DNA of 64,000 nt from Streptomonospora mangrovi (GCF_027604915.1 NZ_JAJAQC010000016.1:62001-126000); one strand, 5' to 3'; shown: positions 1-10,230, numbered from the stretch's first letter. Notes: generated by a model not told the origin, from the sequence alone. A program made the numbers and translations.

Positions 1-714
1 CGCCTGGTCAAGGACAATCCCTGTCGGATCGAGGGCGCCGGTCAGGAGGAGAGCGAGGAGCGCCCGGCACTGTCCGTGGCCGAGGTGTACAAACTCGCCG
101 ACGCCGTTCCACCGCGCTACCGCGCGCTCGTGCTCCTCGCCGCGTTCGGCAGTCTGCGGTGGGGCGAGCTGGCCGGGCTAAGGCGTCGCTGTCTCGATCT
201 CGACGGGCGTACCGTCACCGTCCGTGAGGTGGCCTATGAGCTCAAGGGCGTGCGCTTCGGGCCGCCCAAGTCGAAGGCCAGTCGGCGGACCGTACAGCTC
301 CCCAAGCTGATCGTGGCCGACCTCCGCGCACATCTCGACACCTTCGCCGCTCCGGGACCGGACGGACTCGTCTTTGTGGGAGAGAGGGGCAACCCGCTGC
401 TGCGGTCGAACTTCTCACAGTTGTGGGTGAGAGCACGTGCGTCGGTCGGGCTCGCGGGAGTCCGCTTCCACGACCTCCGGCACGCGGGCAACACGTACTC
501 CGCCGAAGCGGGGGCCTCGCTGCGGGAGTTGATGACCAGGATGGGTCACTCCAGCACCCGTGCCGCGCTCATCTACCTGCACGCTAGGGACGACCGCGCC
601 CGCGCGCTGGCGGACAGTCTCGGCGAACGGGCGGCGCGGGAGTTGGCAGAGGCGCGTGAGCGGGAGCAACGAGAGGGCTCCGGAGGGCCGGAAGCGGCCT
701 CAGGCGGGGGCTGA
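1..714 (+). CDS. Tyrosine recombinase (phage-type integrase), 5' end outside the window
   Basis: The reading frame is open from base 1, so only the last ~237 residues are visible. They form the catalytic domain of a tyrosine recombinase, which cuts and rejoins DNA at attachment sites. The catalytic set is complete: Arg in LRWGEL (codon 157-159), the HDLRH box (469-483), His of MGHSS (547-549) and the nucleophile Tyr in IYLHARD (574-576). The tail is Glu/Arg/Gly-rich. The gene ends 107 bp before the 3' end of tRNA-Gly, the classic arrangement of an integrative element (AICE or prophage) sitting in a tRNA gene, with the element body to the left. Intact residues suggest it is functional. Which element family it belongs to cannot be told from this part. 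Confidence 0.9.
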   Translation, partial: RLVKDNPCRIEGAGQEESEERPALSVAEVYKLADAVPPRYRALVLLAAFGSLRWGELAGLRRRCLDLDGRTVTVREVAYELKGVRFGPPKSKASRRTVQLPKLIVADLRAHLDTFAAPGPDGLVFVGERGNPLLRSNFSQLWVRARASVGLAGVRFHDLRHAGNTYSAEAGASLRELMTRMGHSSTRAALIYLHARDDRARALADSLGERAARELAEAREREQREGSGGPEAASGGG

Positions 715-772
715 ACCGGCGGTTGTGGCACGTGTGTGGCACGGCGGGTGCGCCGCCTCCCGGCATGAACGA

Positions 773-809
773 GGGCCAGGTCTCCGGATGCTCCGGGCTG
801 ACCTGGCCC
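773..809. terminator. Hairpin between integrase and tRNA-Gly
   Basis: A perfect 10-bp inverted repeat (773-782 with 800-809) encloses a smaller CCGG/CCGG stem. It lies between the converging integrase and tRNA-Gly genes and could terminate both. There is no clear T tract on either strand. Confidence 0.5.
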
Positions 810-821
810 CTTGCTCTGTGG

Positions 822-892
822 AGCGGGCGACGGGAATCGAACCCGCACGGCCAGCTTGGAAGGCTGGAGTTCTACCATTGAACTACGCCCGC
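822..892 (-). tRNA. tRNA-Gly(UCC)
   Basis: Read on the minus strand, a 71-nt cloverleaf begins GCGGGCG, pairing with CGCCCGC at the 3' end (discriminator U, CCA not encoded). The anticodon loop CTTCCAA gives anticodon UCC, and the T arm has GGGTTCGATTCCC. Its 3' end faces the integrase gene, so this tRNA is the likely integration site (attB) for the element to the left. Confidence 0.95.
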
Positions 893-1004
893 ATGGCGCC
901 GACGGCCCGGAGTTTCCTCTAGACTCTTGGGGCCGACAGGGACAGACTACAGTCTCCGCAGCGCGGGTTGTGCACTGATTTCGCGGGTATCGGCACCTGG
1001 TCCA

Positions 1005-1079
1005 CGGGGAGTAGCGCAGCTTGGTTAGCGCGCATGCTTTGGGAGCATGAGGCCGCGGGTTCGAATCCCGCCTCCCCGA
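1005..1079 (+). tRNA. tRNA-Pro(UGG)
   Basis: A 75-nt cloverleaf with acceptor stem CGGGGAG/CTCCCCG, discriminator A and anticodon loop TTTGGGA, giving anticodon UGG. The T arm is GCGGGTTCGAATCCCGC. CCA is not encoded. It is transcribed toward tig. Confidence 0.95.
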
Positions 1080-1290
1080 CAAGATGCCCGGGCGGCTGCG
1101 CGCGGTCATGGTCCGGCTGACTGCCCTAGACTTGGCACGATCAGCAGGAAAACGTCAAAGCCAGTGTCAGGCCCACAGCTCGGTGCCTCAGCCTGCGCCG
1201 GCCCGCCGGTACCTCCGCGTACGGGTCGGGAGTGCGCCATGCGTGCCGGGTCGTCCCGGAAAACTGCCGGAAATCTAGGAGTACCGCCCC

Positions 1291-2763
1291 GTGAAGACCG
1301 ATGTCGAGGAGCTCAGCCCGACCCGGGTCAAGCTGACCATCGAGGTTCCCTTCGAGGAACTCGAGCATGCCTTCGACGTGACCTACAAGTCGCTCGCCAA
1401 GCAGGTCCGGATCAAGGGCTTCCGCCCGGGTAAGGCGCCGGCTCGGCTGATCGATCGGCACGTCGGGCGCGGAGCGGTGATCAGCGAAGCGGTGAACCAC
1501 GCCGTTCCCGAGCTGTACAACGAGGCCATCCAGAAGGAGGAGATCTTCGCGCTCGGCCAGCCCGACGTGGAGGTCACCAAGCTGGAGGACAACGCCGAAC
1601 TCGCCTTCACGGCCGAGGTCGACGTCCGCCCCAAGTTCGAGGTCACCGGCTACGAGGGCCTCGAGGTCACGGTGGACGACGCCGAACCCACCGAGGACCA
1701 GGTCGAGGACCAGGTCAACAACCTGCGTGAGCGCTTCTCCACCCTCGTGGGCGTGGACCGCCCGGTCGAGATGGGCGACCACGTCTCCATCGACCTCTCC
1801 GCCGCCGCCGACGGCGAGCCGCTTGAGGACGTCCAGACCAGCGGCCTGTCCTACGAGGTCGGCACCAACACCGTCCTCGAGGGCCTGGACGACACCCTCC
1901 AGGGCATGTCCGAGGGCGACTCCGCCACCTTCGCCACCAAGCTCGTCGGCGGCGAGTACGAGGGCCGCGAGGCCGACGTCACCGTCACCGTGCACAGCGT
2001 CAAGGTCAAGGAGCTGCCCGAGCTCGACGACGAGTTCGCGCAGATGGCGAGCGAGTTCGACACCATCGAGGAGCTGCGCGCCGACATCCGCTCCCGCATG
2101 GAGCAGGTGCGCCGCCTCCAGCAGCTCGCCCAGGGCCGCGACCGCGCGCTGGAGAAGCTGGTCGACTCCATCGACATCCCGCTGCCGGAGTCGGTCGTCG
2201 AGGAGGAGCTGAAGCGCCGCCGCGACAGCCTCGAGCAGCAGCTCGCCCAGAGCGGGCTGACCAAGGAGGCCTACCTGGAGACCCAGGAGCAGACCGAGGA
2301 GGAGTTCGAGGAGGAGCTCGCCAAGGGCGCCGCCTCCGCCGTGAAGGCCGGCTTCATCCTCGACCAGCTCGCCATCCAGGAGGAGCTGTCGGCCGACAAC
2401 AGCGAGCTGAGCCAGTACGTGGTCGAGCAGGCCCAGCGCATGGGCGTCTCGCCCGACCAGCTCGCCCAGCACCTGGTCGAGACCAACCAGATCCGCGTCG
2501 CCTACACCGAGGTCGTGCGCTCCAAGGCGATGGACCTCGTGCTGAGCAAGGCCGTCATCACCGACGAGTCCGGCAACACCATCGAGTCGCCGCAGGCTGA
2601 GACCGCCGAGGGCGAGGAGGCCGAGACCGTCGAGGACGTCGAGGCCGCCACCGCCGCCGGCGCCGAGGAGCTGGACGCCGACGACACCGCCGAGCCGGCC
2701 GCCGCCGAGGCCCCGGCCGCCGACGCCGCCTCCGACGACTCCGCCGAGGCCGACCGCAAGTAG
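1291..2763 (+). CDS. tig: Trigger factor, ribosome-bound chaperone and prolyl isomerase
   Basis: Trigger factor binds ribosomal protein L23 at the tunnel exit and shields nascent chains. The 490-residue product has the N-terminal ribosome-binding domain with the signature GFRPGKAP (residues 43-50), an FKBP-type peptidyl-prolyl isomerase domain around 155-240, and a helical C-terminal chaperone domain. After about residue 435 comes a disordered tail of Glu, Asp and Ala, as in many actinobacterial homologues. The GTG start is chosen because AGGAG lies at 1277-1281. The gene precedes the clpP-clpX cluster, its usual neighbour, linking folding of nascent chains with protein turnover. A strong hairpin follows, so it is probably its own transcription unit. 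Confidence 0.97.
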   Translation: MKTDVEELSPTRVKLTIEVPFEELEHAFDVTYKSLAKQVRIKGFRPGKAPARLIDRHVGRGAVISEAVNHAVPELYNEAIQKEEIFALGQPDVEVTKLEDNAELAFTAEVDVRPKFEVTGYEGLEVTVDDAEPTEDQVEDQVNNLRERFSTLVGVDRPVEMGDHVSIDLSAAADGEPLEDVQTSGLSYEVGTNTVLEGLDDTLQGMSEGDSATFATKLVGGEYEGREADVTVTVHSVKVKELPELDDEFAQMASEFDTIEELRADIRSRMEQVRRLQQLAQGRDRALEKLVDSIDIPLPESVVEEELKRRRDSLEQQLAQSGLTKEAYLETQEQTEEEFEEELAKGAASAVKAGFILDQLAIQEELSADNSELSQYVVEQAQRMGVSPDQLAQHLVETNQIRVAYTEVVRSKAMDLVLSKAVITDESGNTIESPQAETAEGEEAETVEDVEAATAAGAEELDADDTAEPAAAEAPAADAASDDSAEADRK

Positions 2764-2805
2764 CACCCCGGGCGCCCGCGGCCCCCGCGCCGCACCCGCC
2801 CTCGC

Positions 2806-2840
2806 CGAGCCCCGCACCCGCGTCCCGGGTGCGGGGCTCG
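2806..2840 (+). terminator. Terminator hairpin after tig
   Basis: Perfect 15-bp GC-rich stem (2806-2820 with 2826-2840) with a 5-nt loop, 43 bp past the tig stop. There is no T run, which is common for high-GC actinomycetes. Confidence 0.75.
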
Positions 2841-2979
2841 CGTGCTTGCGGCGCCCCTGGTCGGAGCCGGTGGACCTGCGCTCAAAGCGAACAGGCCGTT
2901 GTTCCGTGCGAGCGGGTCCCCGCCGCGCGTTAGTGTCGCTAGCGTCGCAACCGTTTCGATTCCGGAGCAGGTGACGAGA

Positions 2980-3609
2980 GTGCCGCCGACCTTCAACGAG
3001 TCCATGCGAATCGATGCCCGTACGGCCGAGTCGCCTATTCCCTCGATGTACGAGCAGACGTCGCAGCGCCTGCTGCGCCAGCGCATCGTCTTCCTCGGCC
3101 AGCAGGTCGACGACGAGATCGCCAACCGCATCGTGGGTGAGCTGCTGCTGCTGTCCGCCGAAGACCGCAACAGGGACATCACGCTCTACATCAACTCCCC
3201 CGGCGGTTCGGTGACCGCCGGCATGGCGATCTATGACGTCATGCAGTACATCCCCAACGACGTCCGCACCGTGGGCATGGGCATGGCCGCGTCCATGGGC
3301 CAGCTCCTGCTGTGCGCCGGCGCCGCCGGCAAGCGCTACGCGCTGCCGCACACCCGCGTCATGATGCACCAGCCCTCGGGCGGCATCGGGGGAACCGCCT
3401 CCGACATCCGCATCCTGGCCGACCAGCTCCTCTACGTGAAGCGGATGTTCTTCGAGCGCGTCTCGCTGCACACGGGCCAGTCCCAGGAGCAGATCGAGAA
3501 GGACGCCGACCGCGACCGCTGGTTCACCGCGCAGGAGGCCAAGGACTACGGCTTCATCGACGAGGTGCTCGAAGGCACCCTCGACGTGACCGGCGAGCAG
3601 AGCAGGTAA
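2980..3609 (+). CDS. clpP1: ATP-dependent Clp protease proteolytic subunit 1
   Basis: Serine peptidase subunit of the Clp barrel, which degrades proteins fed by ClpX or ClpC. The 209-residue product carries the catalytic triad Ser105 (GMAASMGQ), His130 (MMHQPSG) and Asp179 (DRDRW). The short N-terminal propeptide region precedes [10 protein letters not shown], the part conserved in mature ClpP. The GTG at 2980 is preferred (GGAG at 2964-2967), but ATG at 3004 is possible; both give a normal-sized protein. It is followed 50 bp later by a second, different clpP. Actinobacteria usually need both subunits in one hetero-tetradecamer. Confidence 0.95.
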   Translation: MPPTFNESMRIDARTAESPIPSMYEQTSQRLLRQRIVFLGQQVDDEIANRIVGELLLLSAEDRNRDITLYINSPGGSVTAGMAIYDVMQYIPNDVRTVGMGMAASMGQLLLCAGAAGKRYALPHTRVMMHQPSGGIGGTASDIRILADQLLYVKRMFFERVSLHTGQSQEQIEKDADRDRWFTAQEAKDYGFIDEVLEGTLDVTGEQSR

Positions 3610-3659
3610 GCCGGAGTCCTCCCGTTCGTGTCGACAGGTGCAGTGTGGAAGGCCAGAAC

Positions 3660-4328
3660 ATGACCGAGTACAACCCCAGCCCCTATGGCGGCGGTATGGC
3701 GCCGATGAGCCCCCAGAGCCGCTACATCCTGCCCTCCTACGTCGAGCGCACGTCCTACGGCGTCAAGGAGATGAATCCGTACAACAAGCTCTTCGAGGAG
3801 CGGATCATCTTCGTGGGGGTGCAGATCGACGACACCTCCGCCAACGACATCATGGCGCAGCTCATCACCCTTGAGCAGATCGACGCCGACCGGGACATCC
3901 AGATGTACATCAACTCCCCGGGCGGCTCCTTCACCTCGCTCATGGCGATCTACGACACCATGCAGTTCGTGCGCCCCGACATCCAGACGGTCTGCATCGG
4001 CCAGGCGGCCTCGGCCGCGGCCGTGCTGCTGGCCGGCGGCACCAAGGGCAAGCGCGGCTGCCTGCCCAACGCCCGCGTGCTGATCCACCAGCCCGCGACC
4101 GAGGGCACCCACGGCCAGGCCAGCGACATCGAGATCCAGGCCAACGAGATCATGCGCATCCGCGAGCAGATGGAGGTCACGCTCGCCCGCCACACCGGCC
4201 AGAGCCAGGAGCAGGTCTCGCGCGACATCGAGCGCGACAAGATCCTGACGGCCGAGGGCGCCAAGGAGTACGGGATCGTCGACTACGTCCTCCCGTACCG
4301 CAAGACCTCCCTCAAGACCTCGTCCTGA
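3660..4328 (+). CDS. clpP2: ATP-dependent Clp protease proteolytic subunit 2
   Basis: Second ClpP paralogue, 222 residues, with catalytic Ser118 (GQAASAAA), His143 (LIHQPAT) and Asp193 (ERDK). It has a longer N-terminal segment ([19 protein letters not shown]) that resembles the propeptide of actinobacterial ClpP2. The ATG is preceded by GGAAGG at 3647-3652. It lies 50 bp after clpP1, surely in the same operon, and the two products are expected to form mixed rings. A nested hairpin downstream separates it from clpX. Confidence 0.96.
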   Translation: MTEYNPSPYGGGMAPMSPQSRYILPSYVERTSYGVKEMNPYNKLFEERIIFVGVQIDDTSANDIMAQLITLEQIDADRDIQMYINSPGGSFTSLMAIYDTMQFVRPDIQTVCIGQAASAAAVLLAGGTKGKRGCLPNARVLIHQPATEGTHGQASDIEIQANEIMRIREQMEVTLARHTGQSQEQVSRDIERDKILTAEGAKEYGIVDYVLPYRKTSLKTSS

Positions 4329-4367
4329 ATCCCTGAGCAGGGCGGTCGACCGAGGCGCCGAATCGGC

Positions 4368-4416
4368 GGACCGGCCGCGCCACACGCCGTTCCCGGCGGT
4401 GTGGTGAAGCCGGTCC
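4368..4416 (+). terminator. Nested hairpin between clpP2 and clpX
   Basis: An outer stem GGACCGG/CCGGTCC (4368-4374 with 4410-4416) encloses a second stem near 4380-4404 that has one bulged base. The structure lies 40 bp past clpP2 and probably ends the clpP1-clpP2 transcript. Without a T run, a regulatory RNA structure is an alternative. Confidence 0.5.
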
Positions 4417-4588
4417 GCAACTTCGCTTAGTCTCGGAGGAACGACGCACAGATCGCTCCGCCACGGCCTCCCGGGAGCGCATATCCTGCAAAAGCGGTAG
4501 CTTGCTCGACACAGGGGCACGTCATCCGCTTTCGCGGCGCCGCCGGGTGGCCGATGACGGAGTGGCCTACGTTTTAAGGAGTGGCTGG

Positions 4589-5857
<1,269 letters not shown>

Positions 5858-5940
5858 GGGGCGGCCCGCCGCCGCCCTCCCACGCGCCGCCACGCGCCGC
5901 CGCGCGGCACCGCCAACCGCCACGCACCACCGCCGCGGGG

Positions 5941-6035
5941 CGCCCCCCCCCCGGGGGGGGCCCGCGGGGGGGGCGGGGTGCCCCCCCCCCCCCCCCCCCC
6001 CCCCCGCCCCCCCCCCCCCCCGGGCGCCCCCCCCG
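5941..6035. repeat. Extreme C/G homopolymer tract downstream of clpX
   Basis: Runs of G (8-9 bases) are followed by 25 consecutive C (5981-6005) and 15 further C (6007-6021). The tract fills the gap between the convergent clpX and DUF305 genes. It codes for nothing. It may be slippage-prone DNA or an assembly or base-calling artefact. Confidence 0.85.
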
Positions 6036-6081
6036 CGGCGGTTCCGGTGTGCGGCGCGGGTGCCCACCCGCGCCGGCCGGT

Positions 6082-6795
6082 TCACTCGCGCCGGTCCATG
6101 ACCTCTTCCATGCGCTCGATGTCGGCCCGCTGCTCGGCGATCACGTCGTTGGCCATCTTCAGCACCGTGGGGTCGTTGCCCTCCACCGTGGCCTCCTCGG
6201 CCATCTCGATGGCGCCCTCGTGGTGGGCGGTCATCAGCTCCACGAACAGCTCGTCGAACTCCTCGCCCTCGGCCGCGCGCAGCTCGTCCAGCTCCGCCTC
6301 GGAGGCCATGCCGGGCATGTCGGAGTGGTCGAGGTTGACCGGGCACTCGCCCCCGCCGCCGTGGTGGCCGCCCCCGCTGTCGGGGCCGTTGGCGCAGAAC
6401 CCCTGGTGGTTGGGGTTCTCCTCGGCCGGGCCGTAGACGTTCTCCTCCATCCACGCCTCCATGGCCTCCACCTCGGGCCCCTGCGCCGCGGCGATGCGGT
6501 CGGCGATCTTGGCGAGGTCGTCGTCGGCCATCCGGTCCTCGGCGAGGTCGGTCATGACCAGCGCCTGGCCGTGGTGCTCGATCATCTTCAGGATGTACTC
6601 GACGTCGGCCTCGTTGTGCTCGGTGGCCTCGACCGCCTGGTCGATCTGCTCCTGGGAGGCGGGCGACGCCGACTCCCCGGGCGCCCCGGGCGCGAGCACG
6701 GGCGGGCCGTCGGCTGAGTCGGCGCCGTCTCCGCTACAGGCGGAGACTCCGGTCAGCATGATGGCGGCTCCGACCGCCACGACCCACTTCCGCAC
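6082..6795 (-). CDS. DUF305 family lipoprotein
   Basis: A 237-residue exported protein. The signal peptide ends in a lipobox (LTGVSAC, Cys20), followed by a Gly/Ser/Pro-rich linker, so it should be anchored outside the membrane. The rest is a DUF305 four-helix bundle with the paired-His signatures IEHHGQALVM and MTAHHEGAIEMA typical of the family. A His/Gly-rich insert with two Cys (GFCANGPDSGGGHHGGGG, then CPV) sits in the middle. DUF305 proteins are often linked to copper or other metals, but the family has no settled function; the His-rich insert is compatible with metal binding. It is transcribed away from the LVIVD gene next door, with 333 bp between them. Confidence 0.88.
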   Translation of the reverse strand: MRKWVVAVGAAIMLTGVSACSGDGADSADGPPVLAPGAPGESASPASQEQIDQAVEATEHNEADVEYILKMIEHHGQALVMTDLAEDRMADDDLAKIADRIAAAQGPEVEAMEAWMEENVYGPAEENPNHQGFCANGPDSGGGHHGGGGECPVNLDHSDMPGMASEAELDELRAAEGEEFDELFVELMTAHHEGAIEMAEEATVEGNDPTVLKMANDVIAEQRADIERMEEVMDRRE

Positions 6796-7128
6796 AGGGG
6801 GCTCCTTCCAACAGGGGGAGGCGGCCGCGGGGCCGCTCTGGGGGTCTGTCTACTCACTGTGGCGACGGTTTGTCCAGTATCGGCCCGAGTGCGCCCGTCC
6901 TCCCGCGCGCCCGCGCGGCGCGCGGGGGAGGGTGCCGCGGCTGGTGTCCTCCGACGTCATCGCCGGTTCCGGCCGCCGATCCGGTCCGTCCTGTCATTGT
7001 GTGTAACAAAAGGCCCATGTTCGTCACAGAATGTTGAGTTCGCGTTTCTTCGCGAAACTCCCCTGTACAACCGTGGTGTGATGTCGGTAGTTTTCTCCTG
7101 TTTCGGGTGCTTCGGATAAGGAGTCCAC
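6796..7128. other. Divergent intergenic region between the DUF305 and LVIVD genes
   Basis: This 333-bp gap must hold promoters for both flanking genes. It is less GC-rich than its surroundings from about 6980. An imperfect inverted repeat (AGTTCGCG / CGCGAAACT, 7037-7059) lies 70 bp before the LVIVD start and could be an operator. AAGGAG at 7117-7122 is the ribosome binding site of that gene. I see no coding frame of its own. Confidence 0.5.
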
Positions 7129-8556
7129 ATGTCGACATCCCCCGGGCCTTTCCGGTCGAGACACTTCCGGCTTCGAGGAATCGCCGCGTCCCTGGCGGGC
7201 GCCGCGGCGGCCCTCCTGGCCGCGACCGCCCTCGCACCGGCGGCTCTCGCGGATTCGGCCGACGACGACGTGATGACCAGCAGCAACGTCGAGCACGTGG
7301 CCAACCTCCCCAAGGAAGGCCCGTTCGCCAACACCAGCGCCTACAATTCCGACCTGGCGTTCATCGGCGACTACGCGATCGACGGCAACTACAACGGCTT
7401 CGTCATCTACGACATCTCCGAGCCGGAGTCGCCGCAGGTCGTCAGCCAGGTGCTGTGCCAGGGCGGCCAGGGCGACGTCAGCGTCAGCGGCGACCTGCTC
7501 TACTTCTCCGTGGACTACCCGCGCGCGAGCGAGGAGTGCGGCGCCCCCGCGAGCACCCCGGCCAACGCCGACGCGTTCGAGGGCATCCGGATCTTCGACA
7601 TCTCCGACAAGTCCGCTCCGGAGTACGTCGCGGCCGTGCCGACCGACTGCGGCTCCCACACCAACACCCTGGTGCCCGGCGACCGCGACACCGAGTACGT
7701 CTACGTGTCCTCCTACGCGCCGTCGGACAACTACCCCAACTGCCAGAAGCCGCACGACAAGATCTCGGTCATCGAGGTCCCCAAGGACGACCCCGCCTCG
7801 GCCTCGGTGGTCAACGAGCCCGTGCTCTTCCCCGACGGCGGCAACGAGGGCGGCGGCGTGCGCAGCGCGACCGAGGGCTGCCATGACATCACCGTGCTGC
7901 CCCACCGCGACATCGCGGCCGGCGCCTGCATGGGCGACGGCGTGATCATGGACATCAGCGACCCGGTCAAGCCGCGCGTCACCGAGACCGTCCGCGACGA
8001 GAACTTCGCCTTCTGGCACTCGGCGACCTTCAGCAACACCGCCCGCACCCTGATCTTCACCGACGAGCTGGGCGGCGGCGCCGGCGCCACCTGCAACGAG
8101 GAGATCGGCCCCGAGCGCGGCGCCAACGCCGTGTACTCCTTCAAGGGCGGCAAGCGCAACCCCGACCTGGACTTCGCGAGCTACTTCAAGCTCCCGCGCC
8201 ACCAGGAGGACACCGAGAACTGCGTCGCGCACAACGGCTCGCTCATCCCGGTGCCGGGCAAGGACTACTTCGTGCAGTCCTGGTACCAGGGCGGGGTGTC
8301 GGTCATCGACTTCAACAACCCCCGCAAGCCCCGCGAGATCGGCTACTTCGACCGCGGCCCCCTCAGCGACGAGGAACTGGTCCTGGGCGGCTCCTGGTCG
8401 GCCTACTACTACAACGGCTACGTCTACTCCTCTGACATCCAGCAGGGCTTCGACGTGCTGAAGCTGGACGACCGCCGCCTGCGGCCCGCCGAGCGCGTCA
8501 CCTACGACGAGTTCAACCCGCAGAGCCAGCCCGTCTACCGGCCCGGACGCGGCTAG
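7129..8556 (+). CDS. Secreted LVIVD-repeat protein, copy 1
   Basis: A 475-residue exported protein with a twin-Arg-free signal peptide (Ala-rich core, probable cleavage after ALA near residue 41). The mature part consists of beta-propeller-like blade motifs of the LVIVD type, for example DYAIDGNYNGFVIYDISEPE, GIRIFDISDK, GVIMDISDPVKPR and GVSVIDFNNPRKPREIGYF. Several conserved Cys may form disulphides. LVIVD proteins are predicted surface beta-propellers without a known reaction. It has a close paralogue 270 bp downstream in the same direction, so a tandem duplication is evident. The ATG has a good AAGGAG six bases upstream. Confidence 0.85.
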   Translation: MSTSPGPFRSRHFRLRGIAASLAGAAAALLAATALAPAALADSADDDVMTSSNVEHVANLPKEGPFANTSAYNSDLAFIGDYAIDGNYNGFVIYDISEPESPQVVSQVLCQGGQGDVSVSGDLLYFSVDYPRASEECGAPASTPANADAFEGIRIFDISDKSAPEYVAAVPTDCGSHTNTLVPGDRDTEYVYVSSYAPSDNYPNCQKPHDKISVIEVPKDDPASASVVNEPVLFPDGGNEGGGVRSATEGCHDITVLPHRDIAAGACMGDGVIMDISDPVKPRVTETVRDENFAFWHSATFSNTARTLIFTDELGGGAGATCNEEIGPERGANAVYSFKGGKRNPDLDFASYFKLPRHQEDTENCVAHNGSLIPVPGKDYFVQSWYQGGVSVIDFNNPRKPREIGYFDRGPLSDEELVLGGSWSAYYYNGYVYSSDIQQGFDVLKLDDRRLRPAERVTYDEFNPQSQPVYRPGRG

Positions 8557-8639
8557 CGCCTCGGGGCCGCCCGGCCCCGCCGCACCGCCCACCCTCCACC
8601 CCCAAGCGCGGCCCGCCCACCCGGCGGGCCGGCGGCTAG

Positions 8640-8712
8640 CCCCTCGGGGCCCCCCGGCCCCCCCCCCCCGCCCCCCCCCCCCCCCCCCCCGCGGCCCCCC
8701 CCCCCGGCGGGC
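8640..8712. repeat. C homopolymer tract between the LVIVD paralogues
   Basis: Nearly pure C/G sequence including 20 consecutive C at 8671-8690 and several shorter runs. It is non-coding and sits in the 270-bp spacer between the tandem LVIVD genes. A second such tract lies after clpX. Confidence 0.85.
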
Positions 8713-8826
8713 CGCGCTCGCCGTAGCGGGCGGACCCGGCCGCACCGCGCCGCCCCGCCCCCGCCCCGCACCCCCGACGGGCAACCGCCCGGCGGACCGA
8801 TTCGGTGTGCTACCGAGGAGTGATAC

Positions 8827-10230
8827 ATGCCGAAGTCCCCCGCACCCCCCACCCGGCGCGCGACCGCCCTGCGCCGCCGCCTGGCCGCCCTCACCGGCGC
8901 GGTCCTGGCGGCCCTGGTCGCCGGCACGGCGCTGAGCCCGGCGGCCTCCGCCGACACCACCAGCCCCAACGTCGAGCACGTCGCCAACGTGCCGCTGAGC
9001 GCCCCGCTCGACGGCACCGGCACCGACCTCGCCTTCAGCGGCGACTACGCCATCGACGGCAACTACAACGGCTTCATCGTCTACGACATCTCCGAGCCGG
9101 AGTCGCCGCAGGTCGTCAGCCAGGTGCTGTGCCCCGGCGGCCAGGGCGACGTCAGCGTCAGCGGCGACCTGCTGTACTACTCCGTCGACTCCCCGCGCGC
9201 CAGCGACGAGTGCGGCGCCCCGGCCAGCACCCCGGCCGACGCCAACGCCTTCGAGGGCGTCCGCATCTTCGACCTCTCCGACAAGAGCAACCCCGAGTAC
9301 GTGGCGGCCGTGCCCACCGACTGCGGCTCCCACACCAACACGCTGGTGCCCGGCGACCGCGACACCGACTACGTCTACGTGTCCTCCTACGCGCCGTCGG
9401 AGAACTACCCCAACTGCCGGCCGCCGCACGACAAGATCGCCATCATCGAGGTCCCCAAGGACGACCCCGCCTCGGCCGAGGTCGTCGCCGAGCCGGTGCT
9501 GTTCCCGCGCGGCGGCAACCACGACCAGGACAACCTGCTGCGGCCCACCGAGGGCTGCCACGACATCACCGTCTACCCCAAGCGCGACATCGCCGCCGGC
9601 GCGTGCATGGGCGACGGCGTGATCATGGACATCAGCAACCCCGTCAAGCCGCGCGTCACCGAGACCGTCCGCGACGAGAACTTCGCGTTCTGGCACTCGG
9701 CGACCTTCACCAACGAGGCCAACGCGGTGCTGTTCACCGACGAGCTGGGCGGCGGCGGCGCCCCGACCTGCACCGAGGAGATCGGCCCCGAGCACGGCGC
9801 CAACGCCATCTACACCCTCAAGGGCGGCAAGAAGAACCCCGACCTGGACTTCGCCAGCTACTACAAGCTGCCGCGCCACCAGGGTGAGCAGGTCTGCGTC
9901 GCGCACAACGGCTCGCTGATCCCGGTGCCGGGCAAGGACTACTTCGTGCAGTCCTGGTACGAGGGCGGGGTGTCGGTCATCGACTTCAACAACCCCCGCA
10001 AGCCGCGCGAGATCGGCTACTTCGACATCTCCGCCGACGAGGAGGCCGGTGTCACCGGCAACGACACCTGGTCGACCTACTACTACAACGGCTACGTCTA
10101 CTCCTCCGACATCGTGCGGGGCCTGGACGTGCTCAAGTTGAACGACCCCCGGCTCAAGCCGGCCGAGCGCGTCACCTACGACGAGTTCAACCCGCAGAGC
10201 CAGCCCTTCTACCGGCCCGGGCGCCGCTGA
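8827..10230 (+). CDS. Secreted LVIVD-repeat protein, copy 2
   Basis: A 467-residue paralogue of the preceding gene. Most of the mature protein is identical or nearly so, including the C-terminal block AERVTYDEFNPQSQP. The signal peptide (RRRLAALTGAVLAALVAG, cleavage near ASA at residues 37-39) and the first 25 mature residues differ more. It has the same predicted propeller repeats. GAGGAG at 8815-8820 supports the ATG. The pair probably arose by duplication and now uses separate leader regions. Function unknown; location outside the membrane is the only firm inference. Confidence 0.85.
   Translation: MPKSPAPPTRRATALRRRLAALTGAVLAALVAGTALSPAASADTTSPNVEHVANVPLSAPLDGTGTDLAFSGDYAIDGNYNGFIVYDISEPESPQVVSQVLCPGGQGDVSVSGDLLYYSVDSPRASDECGAPASTPADANAFEGVRIFDLSDKSNPEYVAAVPTDCGSHTNTLVPGDRDTDYVYVSSYAPSENYPNCRPPHDKIAIIEVPKDDPASAEVVAEPVLFPRGGNHDQDNLLRPTEGCHDITVYPKRDIAAGACMGDGVIMDISNPVKPRVTETVRDENFAFWHSATFTNEANAVLFTDELGGGGAPTCTEEIGPEHGANAIYTLKGGKKNPDLDFASYYKLPRHQGEQVCVAHNGSLIPVPGKDYFVQSWYEGGVSVIDFNNPRKPREIGYFDISADEEAGVTGNDTWSTYYYNGYVYSSDIVRGLDVLKLNDPRLKPAERVTYDEFNPQSQPFYRPGRR

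Noticed and set aside
1005-1079. tRNA-Pro as the integration site of the element
   Set aside because: Its 3' end points away from the integrase; tRNA-Gly is adjacent and correctly oriented.
2930-2960. ClgR operator upstream of clpP1
   Set aside because: The CGCTAGCGTCGC stretch does not keep the CGC-N5-GCG spacing of the known box.
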